Shown: piece by piece, positions 1-5,881 of the stretch
Position numbering within the stretch: the first letter of the stretch is position 1
How the letters are laid out: the number at the start of each line of letters is the position of its first letter
Origin: an uncultured Eubacteriales bacterium
GTDB lineage: Bacteria; Bacillota; Clostridia; Oscillospirales; Acutalibacteraceae
Length of the DNA stretch: 6,147 nt
Reading direction: 5' to 3'
Assembly: GCA_934486915.1 (NCBI GenBank)
Contig: CAKSRC010000052.1
Coordinates: 1 to 6,147 of the forward strand
Made by a program: the position numbers and the translations under genes
Notes under the pieces: model-generated
The model's input: the letters and a program-made list of their open reading frames with translations, nothing else
Databases searched by the model: none
What the model was told of the DNA's origin: nothing

Positions 1-588
1 AAACATCCGGAGTATTATGATGGCAATATTCCTTGGATAAAAACAGGGGAAATTGAATGGAATGAAATATATGATTCTGAAGAACATATAAGCGAAGTTG
101 CCGTTCAAAATAGTTCGGCAAAATGCTATGAGCCAGAAGTTGTTTTGGTTGCAATGTACGGAATGGGAGTAACGCGTGGACGTGCAGCAATATTAAAAGT
201 AAGGGCGGCAACAAATCAGGCTGTTTGTGTATTAAAGCCTAACAACTCATTATTGATTAAATACTTGTATTACTACTTTATGTGTTATTATTGGGATATT
301 CGTGAACAAGCAGTAGGCGGGAATCAGCTTAATTTAAGTGGTACAATAATAAGTCAATTAGAAATTTCAATTCCTTCAATAGAAGAACAAGAAGAAATTG
401 TGCGGATTCTGGATTCGATTTTTGAAAAGGAAGATAAGTCAAAAGAGCTTTTGGATATGCTTGATTCAATCGACGAGATGAAAAAATCCATTCTCGCCCG
501 CGCCTTCCGTGGTGAGCTTGGCACGTCTAATCCCACCGACGAACCCGCCACAGACCTTTTAAAAAAAATTCTGGGACAAAATAATTAA
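1..588 (+). CDS. hsdS: Type I restriction-modification specificity subunit HsdS, 3' part
   Basis: HsdS gives a type I restriction-modification complex (with HsdM and HsdR) its DNA target specificity. The frame is open from the first base, so the start lies upstream and 195 codons are visible. The visible part covers a second target recognition domain and the C-terminal conserved region. It reads G-NIPWIKTGEI near residue 9, then a GMGVTRGRAAIL block and NQAVCVLKP near residue 75. The usual IPSIEEQEEIVRILD helix start lies near residue 125, and the end is KKSILARAFRGELGT, a very typical HsdS tail. A helical spacer links the last two. The stop is 12 bases before the next gene, whose Shine-Dalgarno AAGGAG (587-592) overlaps the hsdS stop, so the downstream genes probably share its transcript. 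The last 100 or so bases are far more GC-rich than the recognition domain, suggesting recombination. Family assignment is secure; DNA target and activity cannot be read from sequence. Confidence 0.93.
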   Translation, partial: KHPEYYDGNIPWIKTGEIEWNEIYDSEEHISEVAVQNSSAKCYEPEVVLVAMYGMGVTRGRAAILKVRAATNQAVCVLKPNNSLLIKYLYYYFMCYYWDIREQAVGGNQLNLSGTIISQLEISIPSIEEQEEIVRILDSIFEKEDKSKELLDMLDSIDEMKKSILARAFRGELGTSNPTDEPATDLLKKILGQNN

Positions 589-600
589 GGAGAAAAAGAA

Positions 601-1155
601 ATGGAAGAAAAAGATATTATTAGTCAAGAAGAACATAAAAGTGATAAAAAGGGATTCTTTTCAAAATTAGGGAAAGGAATAGTTGCAGGTGCAAAATTTG
701 TAGGTAAGAAGTTGGAGGAAGGTGTAGATAAGATAAAAGAAAATATTGAAGAAAGCAAAGCAGAAAAAGCTTTGGAAAATTCTATTATTCAACAATTTAA
801 TGCATCAGCGTTAAAATTTACTATGGTTGTACCTTCCGAAAAAACTAAGTTTATTAAACTTTTTGGACAAATTAATTATAGCGAAAAAACTTTAACTTTT
901 TATGGGGATATTGCTAATTTGAATACAAATGTTTATTTTATTGATGAGGCAAACCAAAAGTTTGAGATTAGTCTAATAAGATTAAAACAATCAATGGATA
1001 TAACAGTAAATAATACAGTTTATCCAAGAAATGTTAGCGTGGTAGAATACAAGTTATCTGCTGATGATGAAACGAAAAAACAAATGCAAACAATTATAAA
1101 TAATAATCAAATAAATATTGTTGATAGTACGATAACAAAGTCAAATATAGGATAA
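601..1155 (+). CDS. Unrecognised 184-residue protein with amphipathic Lys-rich N-terminal helix and C-terminal INI..S.I.KS.IG motif
   Basis: I do not recognise this family. The ATG at 601 has AAGGAG eight bases upstream. Residues 1-16 are charged. Residues 17-60 form a long Lys/Glu-rich segment with Gly at 24, 26, 30 and 35, probably an amphipathic helix that could lie on a membrane or a partner protein. Residues 70-152 alternate hydrophobic and polar residues like a small beta domain. After a short helix (155-166), the protein ends with INIVDSTITKSNIG (171-184). The next gene encodes a near copy of this tail (INIENSNIQKSAIG), which links the two products. There is no signal peptide, no clear transmembrane helix and no catalytic motif. 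The gene sits 12 bases after hsdS and 3 bases before the next gene, so it is a middle gene of the operon. A role as adaptor, sensor or partner of the tail-anchored neighbour is inference only. Confidence 0.85.
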   Translation: MEEKDIISQEEHKSDKKGFFSKLGKGIVAGAKFVGKKLEEGVDKIKENIEESKAEKALENSIIQQFNASALKFTMVVPSEKTKFIKLFGQINYSEKTLTFYGDIANLNTNVYFIDEANQKFEISLIRLKQSMDITVNNTVYPRNVSVVEYKLSADDETKKQMQTIINNNQINIVDSTITKSNIG

Positions 1156-1158
1156 AAT

Positions 1159-1647
1159 ATGAGTATTATTGATGAACATATTAAAGAAACAGAAGAAATA
1201 ATATCGAGTAATGATCAGGCTATAGCTAAAGAGCAATATAATAAATTATTTTCTATCTATAATGCAAAAATTGACAGTTTTGAGCAGGGGACTGCTGTTC
1301 TTCAATCAAAAATGAATATAGTTTGGAATGCGAATGACGGTGTTAATTTGCCAACTAATTCAGATTATATCAAAGATTTAAAATTGTTAGTTGAAAAATT
1401 AAAATTATACAAACAACATATTGAGCCTAATTGTGTTATAAATTGTAAAAATAATATACAAAGTCAAGGCGATGTTTGTATTACGGATAATTCTATAAAT
1501 ATAGAAAATAGTAATATTCAAAAGTCGGCGATAGGGAATAACCGAAACAAAAAAAGTGGTTTGAAGATTTTTGCAGGAGTAATAGGTGTTCTTGCGGGTA
1601 TTGTTGCTATATTAACATTTATTTTAGATATTTGTGGGGTTTTGTAA
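1159..1647 (+). CDS. Small tail-anchored membrane protein sharing the INI..S.I.KS.IG motif with its upstream neighbour
   Basis: This 162-residue protein has no family I can name. Residues 1-90 are mostly helical and charged. Residues 91-112 contain short strand-like stretches with Cys at 92, 96 and 107. Residues 113-126 read INIENSNIQKSAIG, identical at 9 of 14 positions to the C-terminus of the preceding protein. A basic patch (R129, K131, K132) then precedes a single hydrophobic helix at about 137-157, and the protein stops five residues later. This is the layout of a tail-anchored inner-membrane protein with its N-terminal domain in the cytoplasm. The ATG follows the previous stop by 3 bases, with only a weak ribosome site, so translational coupling is likely. 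Its TAA overlaps the ATG of the ATPase gene (TAATG, 1645-1649). The tight coupling to ptuA suggests the product works with the ATPase/nuclease pair, perhaps as a membrane tether or effector; this is inferred from position only. Confidence 0.85.
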   Translation: MSIIDEHIKETEEIISSNDQAIAKEQYNKLFSIYNAKIDSFEQGTAVLQSKMNIVWNANDGVNLPTNSDYIKDLKLLVEKLKLYKQHIEPNCVINCKNNIQSQGDVCITDNSINIENSNIQKSAIGNNRNKKSGLKIFAGVIGVLAGIVAILTFILDICGVL

Positions 1648-2993
1648 TGAAACTGAAAAGAGTAATAATTAAAAACTATAAAAACTTAAAAGACGTGGAA
1701 ATAAACTTTCCCGACTCAAATATCATTGCCTTTATCGGCAACAACGGTTCGGGCAAGTCTAATATTTTAGAAAATATAGCTCATACGTTTTCCGTTGCTA
1801 AAGATTTTAACAATAGAAATGATATTGATTATATTTTTGATTATATCTACCAAATTGATAGCAATGAATATAGAATAGAAGATGACGGGGTTCGTTTTTT
1901 GTATTATAAGAACAATGCTAGAGATATTAAAAATATAGGAAATGGCTTGCCAAAGGTTATTTTTACTTATTATGCAGGTGAAACGGGTAGACTTAATTCG
2001 TATAGCGAATATTTTCAAAAAAGCTATGATGAGTATTTGAAGTTAAAACGCGATGATAATATTGACTTAAAGTTTGTTACATCTTTTTCTTTAAAAGATT
2101 TTCCTATCGCTTTTTTTGCTAATTATGTATTCCAAACGGCTGTATTAGATAAAATTAAAAATCTTTTAGGTTTTTCTAGTATAGAAGAGCATCGTATTTT
2201 AATGCAATTTAAAAAGCCGTATTGGTCATCCGCAGATGGAACTGGTGAAAATGTGTGGGGCGCAAGGGGATTTAATAAGTTTTTCTTTGATAAATTGTTG
2301 GAAGAAGATGAAGAGTATGGTGTAGGTCCATTTATTGAATTTGATTTGGGGGAAGACTATATAACGTTAGCAGTAGGACATTCAGATTTATTCCGAAATT
2401 TAGCCGAAACGCCGTTAGAACTTTACACAAAGTTAAAAGCTATGCTAGACAGCGGTTTTTTGGAAACGATTCGTATATTCGTGAAAAAAGATGGCGAGAT
2501 GTTTCCTATAGAACTTTTTAGTGAGGGCGAAAAGCAATTGGCAAATTTGTTAATGCTTATGGACCTTACAAAAGAGTTTAAAGCGTTATTTTTATTAGAT
2601 GAGTTTGATGCATATTTACACCCAAACTGGCAACGTGAGTTTATTAAACTAATTTCAGAAATTAATATTCGTGGACAAGTACTTTTAACAACTCATTCAC
2701 CTCTTACTCTTAATAAAATTAATAAAGAAAATATCCGAATATTAAAAGATGGCGAAATATATTCGCTGACAGTAGATTCTTTTAATAGAGATGTTGTTCA
2801 AATACTAGAAGAAATTATGGAAGTTCCTAAACGACCGAAGGAAGTAGAAGATGCAATAAAACATTTTAGAAATGCAGTAATGCATAATCAAAAAGACGAA
2901 GCAAATAAAGCTATAGAGAATTTAAAAAGGTTGTTAAATAAAGATGATCCATTTTGGGTTACGATAGAGCATATGGTGGCGCATTTTAGGTGA
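1647..2993 (+). CDS. ptuA: Septu-type ATPase PtuA (AAA15/ABC-like, SMC-style)
   Basis: A 448-residue ATPase that would pair with the HNH protein encoded next. The chosen start is the ATG at 1647, overlapping the previous stop, with GGGG (1636-1639) upstream. It gives MKLKRVIIKNYKNL, the usual opening of this family; a TTG at 1632 would only add MWGFV. Visible motifs are Walker A GNNGSGKS (31-38), ABC signature FSEGEKQ (291-297), Walker B LFLLDE (314-319) continuing into DAYLHPNW, and an H-loop TTHSP with H350. The C-terminal 60 residues form a helical tail (VPKRPKEVEDAIKHFRN onward), common in PtuA-like proteins. There is no Toprim domain, which argues against OLD or GajA proteins. Known of the family: Septu PtuA forms a complex with PtuB that senses phage infection and controls PtuB DNA cleavage. 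Other AAA15 defence ATPases (retron-associated, AbiL) look similar; the following HNH gene favours the Septu/retron-type pair. Confidence 0.87.
   Translation: MKLKRVIIKNYKNLKDVEINFPDSNIIAFIGNNGSGKSNILENIAHTFSVAKDFNNRNDIDYIFDYIYQIDSNEYRIEDDGVRFLYYKNNARDIKNIGNGLPKVIFTYYAGETGRLNSYSEYFQKSYDEYLKLKRDDNIDLKFVTSFSLKDFPIAFFANYVFQTAVLDKIKNLLGFSSIEEHRILMQFKKPYWSSADGTGENVWGARGFNKFFFDKLLEEDEEYGVGPFIEFDLGEDYITLAVGHSDLFRNLAETPLELYTKLKAMLDSGFLETIRIFVKKDGEMFPIELFSEGEKQLANLLMLMDLTKEFKALFLLDEFDAYLHPNWQREFIKLISEINIRGQVLLTTHSPLTLNKINKENIRILKDGEIYSLTVDSFNRDVVQILEEIMEVPKRPKEVEDAIKHFRNAVMHNQKDEANKAIENLKRLLNKDDPFWVTIEHMVAHFR
2988..2993 (+). promoter_or_regulatory. Ribosome binding site deciding the ptuB start
   Basis: AGGTGA lies five bases before the ATG at 2999 and overlaps the ptuA stop codon. 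It supports the ATG over the overlapping GTG at 2990, which would put the site inside the coding region. Confidence 0.6.
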
Positions 2994-2998
2994 ATCAA

Positions 2999-3643
2999 AT
3001 GAAATATATTATAAAACAATCTTCCCCAACTTCCTTGGAGAATTACAAAAAAGAAATAGGGGCTTGTTTTGATGAACTGCCTAAAATTGTAAAAGATGAG
3101 CTTCGCCATAGTCTATTTGATGAGCAGGGAGGAATTTGCTGTTATTGTGGTAAAAGGATTAGTGATAATTATACTTCTGTCATAGAACATTTATATCCTC
3201 GTGGATTGAAGAAATATGTTCATTTGCAATTAGAATATACTAATTTGTTATGTTCTTGTGATGGAGGCGTAAGTGATCGTACAGGGAAATCAAAAGCCGA
3301 AAAACGAAAATTTCCTTCATATTGTGATGATAAAAAGAATAATCGTGTTTTAAAAGTACATCCTTTATGTATAGATTGCGAAAAGAAATTTGGTTATGAT
3401 GAGGAAGGGCATATTTATGGATTAACACCCGAGGCTTGTGAGACTATAGAAATATTAGGGTTAGATTGTGCAACTTTAGTTAACTTGCGAAAAGCGGCAA
3501 TAGAACCGTACATAGAACAACAGTTAAGTGATGTTGAATGGAATAAAGAGGTGCACAAGTTATCACAAATATTTGACGGCTTATTTTTACCATTTTGTTT
3601 TGCTGTTATTTATTATATTAAAAATTTTAAGATGGCTAGTTGA
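2999..3643 (+). CDS. ptuB: Septu-type HNH endonuclease PtuB (TIGR02646-like)
   Basis: A 214-residue HNH nuclease of the retron/Septu type, probably the DNA-cleaving subunit of a complex with the ATPase encoded upstream. The start at ATG 2999 gives MKYIIKQSSPTSLENYKKE, the usual family opening; GTG 2990 would add three residues. Motifs in order are GICCYCGKRI with Cys47 and Cys50 (zinc-ribbon pair), IEHLYPRG with Glu63-His64, YTNLLCSC with Asn82, and CDDKK at 109-113, where many HNH proteins have a third His. Then come VHPLCIDCEKKFGYDEEGHIYG (120-141, split here as VHPLCIDCEKKF and GYDEEGHIYG), IEILGLDCATLVNLRKAAI, and a closing PFCFAVIYYIKN, all in the order expected for this family. Length is near the family norm and the protein looks intact. 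Five bases separate it from ptuA and four from the next gene. Known of the family: PtuB acts with PtuA in anti-phage defence. The zinc and metal ligands are assigned by analogy. Confidence 0.87.
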   Translation: MKYIIKQSSPTSLENYKKEIGACFDELPKIVKDELRHSLFDEQGGICCYCGKRISDNYTSVIEHLYPRGLKKYVHLQLEYTNLLCSCDGGVSDRTGKSKAEKRKFPSYCDDKKNNRVLKVHPLCIDCEKKFGYDEEGHIYGLTPEACETIEILGLDCATLVNLRKAAIEPYIEQQLSDVEWNKEVHKLSQIFDGLFLPFCFAVIYYIKNFKMAS

Positions 3644-3647
3644 TTAA

Positions 3648-4271
3648 ATGAAAAAGCACTTTAACGAGTATTTTGCAAAGGTTGTTTTAGAAAGTTGTTT
3701 TCCACAAAAGTTTGATATTTTAGAAATATCGGACAAGCCTGATCTTCGCCATTTTGTTTCTAGTACGGGGATAGAGGTAACATACAGTATGCCAAAAAAG
3801 GAAGCGGAAGCCGTTAACGTATGGCATAGGTTATACAACGGAAAATCAAAAAATTGCGAAAAAGATATTGAACGATTGTCTCAGTTAGGGATAGAGTACG
3901 ATTCAAAGTCGTTTGTTTGGGATCGAGGTTGTTATGACGGAAACATCAAAGGAGGACCGATAAAAGAATTTTTTGATGCAGTTGCGCAAAAAGTTGAAAG
4001 GTTAAACAGTAAAACAGCGGAATATGCGGAAATCGCGCATTATGAGCTTTTTGTTAATTCAACAATACTTATTCCTAATGAACAGATTATGGCAGTGATA
4101 GGGATATTAAAAGAAATTAATAATCTGGGCAAAAAGTTTGAAATAATATACCTTATCACGAATGAACAAAAGCTATATATTTTTGATATGGTCAATGAAA
4201 ATTTGACTATCAAATATCTTTACAATCATCTAAATTGGATGGCAGAAAAAACGAAAGGTCTTATGTTATAA
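3648..4271 (+). CDS. Probable PD-(D/E)XK-fold protein, possible second nuclease
   Basis: I do not recognise a named family for this 207-residue protein. The ATG lies four bases after the ptuB stop with no clear Shine-Dalgarno, so coupling to ptuB translation is likely. Residues 1-20 look like a helix (Glu7, Glu15). They are followed by DKPDLRHF with Asp32 and, after a turn, GIEVTYSMP with Glu43-Val44-Thr45. That spacing (helix with Glu, PD, about ten residues, hydrophobic-E-x-T/K) is the core of PD-(D/E)XK nucleases, with Thr where the catalytic Lys usually stands, as in some variant families. The middle (WHRLYNGKSKN, WDRGCYDG, then a helix with KEFFDAVAQKVERL) and the C-terminal strand-rich half (FEIIYLITNEQKLYIFDM) show no further motif I know. 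Its position between ptuB and the DUF2971 gene suggests an added effector or regulator. The fold call is moderate and activity is uncertain because of the Lys-to-Thr change. Confidence 0.72.
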   Translation: MKKHFNEYFAKVVLESCFPQKFDILEISDKPDLRHFVSSTGIEVTYSMPKKEAEAVNVWHRLYNGKSKNCEKDIERLSQLGIEYDSKSFVWDRGCYDGNIKGGPIKEFFDAVAQKVERLNSKTAEYAEIAHYELFVNSTILIPNEQIMAVIGILKEINNLGKKFEIIYLITNEQKLYIFDMVNENLTIKYLYNHLNWMAEKTKGLML

Positions 4272-4281
4272 GTGTATTGAT

Positions 4282-4287
4282 AGGAGG
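4282..4287 (+). promoter_or_regulatory. Consensus ribosome binding site selecting a TTG start
   Basis: AGGAGG, a perfect anti-16S match, lies four bases before the TTG at 4292 in the 20-base gap after the previous stop. It is the only convincing initiation signal for the DUF2971 gene and argues against the TTG at 4235, which overlaps the preceding gene and lacks such a site. Confidence 0.65.
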
Positions 4288-4291
4288 AAAA

Positions 4292-5623
4292 TTGAAAGAT
4301 ACAAGTTGGATAAAACCGCAATTAAAGGAATTGTTTGCGGGGGAATATGATTGGTTTGGGTTTAATCTGTTATATAAAGAAAAACTGGATAGATTTAATG
4401 GAAAGTTATATAAGTATTACTCATTTAGTAAAGATGATTCAAATCATTCTTTAGATAATTTTAAGAATGATATTATTTATTTTTCTAAGCCGGAAATATT
4501 TAATGATCCATTTGATTGTATGATGGGAATATCAATAGATGATTTAGCCCATTCATTTTTGATGCCATTAATAAATAAATCAATTGGCGAGAATGAAGAG
4601 AATTCGGAAGTTATCAAACAAAGTTTGGAAGGGTTGTTGTTTGAAGGGAAAGAAATAACAACTGACGATCCAACCATTAAACTTTTGAAACTACTTATAA
4701 AATCCCCTGCATCTTTTGAAGTTATTCAAAAAGCAAAAAACAAAGAACAACCATCACAGCAAGAGATGATGAGTGCAATTATGCGCGCTTTTGCAGAGCC
4801 TGATTTTGCGAAAGAGTTCTTTTCTTTGATTTCCAATCCTGAAGGAAGCATAGATTTAGGACAAGCAATGCAAGGAGGAAAAATTGCAGCGTTGATTCAA
4901 CCAATTTTGTCAAACGAGAAGTTACTTGGGCTCTTTTGCGAAGATTCTCCTGAGGCGCTGTCGGGTATAAGCGCGATAAAATCTCAAAAGGGCATATTGA
5001 AAAAAATGTCTGCAGTTGCCGAAATGTCTGGGCAAGATTCTACTCAATTAAAAGAAGAAACAAAAAAGATTGAAGAGTCTTTATCTAAAGAGATAGAAAA
5101 GCTAAAACAAAAAATAAATGAAATAATAGGAGTTACTTGTTTTGCAGAACGGCCTGATAATGTTTTGATGTGGTCACATTATGCTAATAAGCATACGGGA
5201 TTTTGTGTTGAGTACGATTTTTCGAAGTTAAAATCTATAGAAGCAAAATCGATGTTATTCCCTGTTATTTACTCAAAAAATCGTGCTGTGTTACCATTGG
5301 GTCTTTTCGATTTTTCGGACATAAAGAATGTAAAATTGGTGGAAAACAGTTTGCCAATTCCTGAAATTGTAGAAGCCTTACTTATTAAAAGCGAGGTTTG
5401 GCAATATGAAGAAGAATGGCGTATTATTTGCTTCTTGAAGAATTTAAATGAGCAAAAGCTGGTTGAAAATATGATTTCCAAAGTTTACCTTGGGGCAAAT
5501 ATAAATGAAGAAAATGAAAAACTTATTAGTGAGCTTGCTAAGGCTAAAGAAGTCCCTGTAGAAAAATTCAAGGTAAGTCCTGAAACTTTTGAATTAAAAA
5601 TTCAAATAGAAGGTAAGTTCTGA
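4292..5623 (+). CDS. DUF2971-type protein with large helical insert
   Basis: A 443-residue protein with the landmark motifs of DUF2971, a family of unestablished biochemistry often seen near mobile or defence genes. The start is TTG at 4292, chosen for the AGGAGG just upstream; a TTG at 4235 would add 19 residues overlapping the previous gene. N-terminal motifs are KLYKYYSF (38-45) and YFSKPEIFNDPFDC (63-76). C-terminal motifs are VTCFAERPDNVLMWSHY (281-297), NKHTGFCVEYD (299-309), and WQYEEEWRII (370-379), ending with a strand-rich tail. Between them, residues 77-280 form a long mostly helical insert ending in a Lys/Glu-rich coiled-coil-like stretch (about 251-278). In ordinary DUF2971 proteins the two halves are, to my knowledge, closer together. 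It is the last gene of the operon. Its stop falls in the second copy of a 40-bp tandem repeat, which changed the final residues to EGKF; with a single copy the protein would end DG at nearly the same length. Confidence 0.84.
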   Translation: MKDTSWIKPQLKELFAGEYDWFGFNLLYKEKLDRFNGKLYKYYSFSKDDSNHSLDNFKNDIIYFSKPEIFNDPFDCMMGISIDDLAHSFLMPLINKSIGENEENSEVIKQSLEGLLFEGKEITTDDPTIKLLKLLIKSPASFEVIQKAKNKEQPSQQEMMSAIMRAFAEPDFAKEFFSLISNPEGSIDLGQAMQGGKIAALIQPILSNEKLLGLFCEDSPEALSGISAIKSQKGILKKMSAVAEMSGQDSTQLKEETKKIEESLSKEIEKLKQKINEIIGVTCFAERPDNVLMWSHYANKHTGFCVEYDFSKLKSIEAKSMLFPVIYSKNRAVLPLGLFDFSDIKNVKLVENSLPIPEIVEALLIKSEVWQYEEEWRIICFLKNLNEQKLVENMISKVYLGANINEENEKLISELAKAKEVPVEKFKVSPETFELKIQIEGKF

Positions 5624-5650
5624 AACTTTTGAATTAAAAATTCAAATAGA
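5571..5650 (+). repeat. 40-bp tandem direct duplication across the DUF2971 stop codon
   Basis: Positions 5571-5610 and 5611-5650 are adjacent direct copies of one 40-base unit that differ at a single base (C at 5579, T at 5619). Each copy contains the inverted repeat TTTGAATT-AAA-AATTCAAA (5588-5606 and 5628-5646). Forty is not a multiple of three, so the duplication shifts the frame: the first copy encodes the DUF2971 tail and the second supplies its stop at 5621-5623. The near identity points to a recent slippage or replication-based event. Confidence 0.95.
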
Positions 5651-5740
5651 TGGATAGTATATGCTCTTGATATAAAAGCGATTACAGCAGATGAGTTTGC
5701 AAGGAACAAAACATTTTTAGATATTCTAAAAAAATATTGA
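5633..5740 (+). pseudogene. Orphan C-terminal coding remnant without a start
   Basis: After the DUF2971 stop, the same frame is open from 5633 to a TGA at 5738 and gives a protein-like stretch of 35 residues, including WIVYALDIKAITADEF and NKTFLDILKKY. There is no ATG, GTG or TTG start in frame and no ribosome site, and the upstream edge is the tandem duplication. The composition looks like the real end of a protein, with charged helical residues and a final KKY. It could be the tail of a gene lost by deletion, or a former C-terminal extension of the DUF2971 protein separated by frameshift. A single 40-bp deletion would not rejoin the two frames. I do not recognise the parent protein, and chance openness over about 100 bases cannot be excluded. 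Confidence 0.4.
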
Positions 5741-5745
5741 CATCT

Positions 5746-5797
5746 AAAATAACGGTCAGAGGTCCAGGAACGTGGACATTTGACCGTTGCTATTTTT
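5746..5797 (+). terminator. Rho-independent terminator, probably bidirectional
   Basis: AACGGTCA (5751-5758) pairs perfectly with TGACCGTT (5781-5788). Inside it, after a symmetric 3x3 internal loop, GTCCA (5762-5766) pairs with TGGAC (5773-5777) around a six-base loop. ATTTTT (5792-5797) follows after GCT, and an A-rich stretch precedes the hairpin, so it could also stop transcription from the other strand. It follows the end of the long operon and precedes a new promoter, as expected for an operon end. Confidence 0.75.
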
Positions 5798-5815
5798 AGC
5801 GAAATTTTGTATAAT
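5787..5815 (+). promoter_or_regulatory. Sigma-70-type promoter for the last gene
   Basis: TTGCTA (5787-5792) and a perfect TATAAT (5810-5815) are separated by 17 bases, the optimal spacing. The -35 element overlaps the 3' arm of the terminator hairpin by two bases. Transcription would begin near 5822, within the palindrome that follows, about 60 bases before the ATG at 5882. Confidence 0.65.
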
Positions 5816-5836
5816 ATATGACATAAATTGTCATAT
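5816..5836. promoter_or_regulatory. Perfect palindrome over the predicted transcription start, likely operator
   Basis: ATATGACA (5816-5823) and TGTCATAT (5829-5836) are perfect inverted copies around TAAAT. The palindrome starts directly after the -10 box, so a dimeric repressor bound here would block initiation. A partial echo (ATTGTC 5827-5832 with GACAAT 5859-5864) lies around it. The regulator is not identifiable; autoregulation by the following gene is possible but unsupported by any DNA-binding motif I can see in its visible part. Confidence 0.55.
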
Positions 5837-5881
5837 TTACTATGATATTATATAGGCAGACAATAGAAGGACTATGTAATT

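Noticed and set aside
1632..1646. TTG start for the ATPase, adding MWGFV
   Set aside because: ATG 1647 overlaps the upstream stop in a coupled TAATG arrangement, and its product begins exactly like the family; the extra residues look like read-back into the previous gene.
1767..2018. Minus-strand open frames inside the ATPase and other genes
   Set aside because: They lie opposite strongly conserved coding sequence, lack ribosome sites, and give low-complexity products without recognisable motifs.
1647..2993. OLD/GajA-type nuclease or PARIS AriA
   Set aside because: The ATPase has no Toprim domain and the partner is an HNH protein, not a UvrD helicase or a Toprim protein.
1647..3643. Retron with ATPase and HNH effector (Eco7/Ec78-like)
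   Set aside because: No reverse transcriptase gene and no msr/msd-like structured region is visible; upstream are two small protein genes and hsdS.
5571..5650. Attachment site or CRISPR-like repeat
   Set aside because: Only two directly adjacent copies with no spacer, and no integrase or cas gene in view; simple tandem duplication explains it.
5737..5765. Promoter beginning with TTGACA at 5737-5742
   Set aside because: A perfect -35-like hexamer, but nothing like a -10 lies 16-18 bases downstream; that region is the terminator stem.
5874..5879. ATG at 5874 as the start of the last gene
   Set aside because: It is followed immediately by TAA; the ATG at 5882 opens the long frame.
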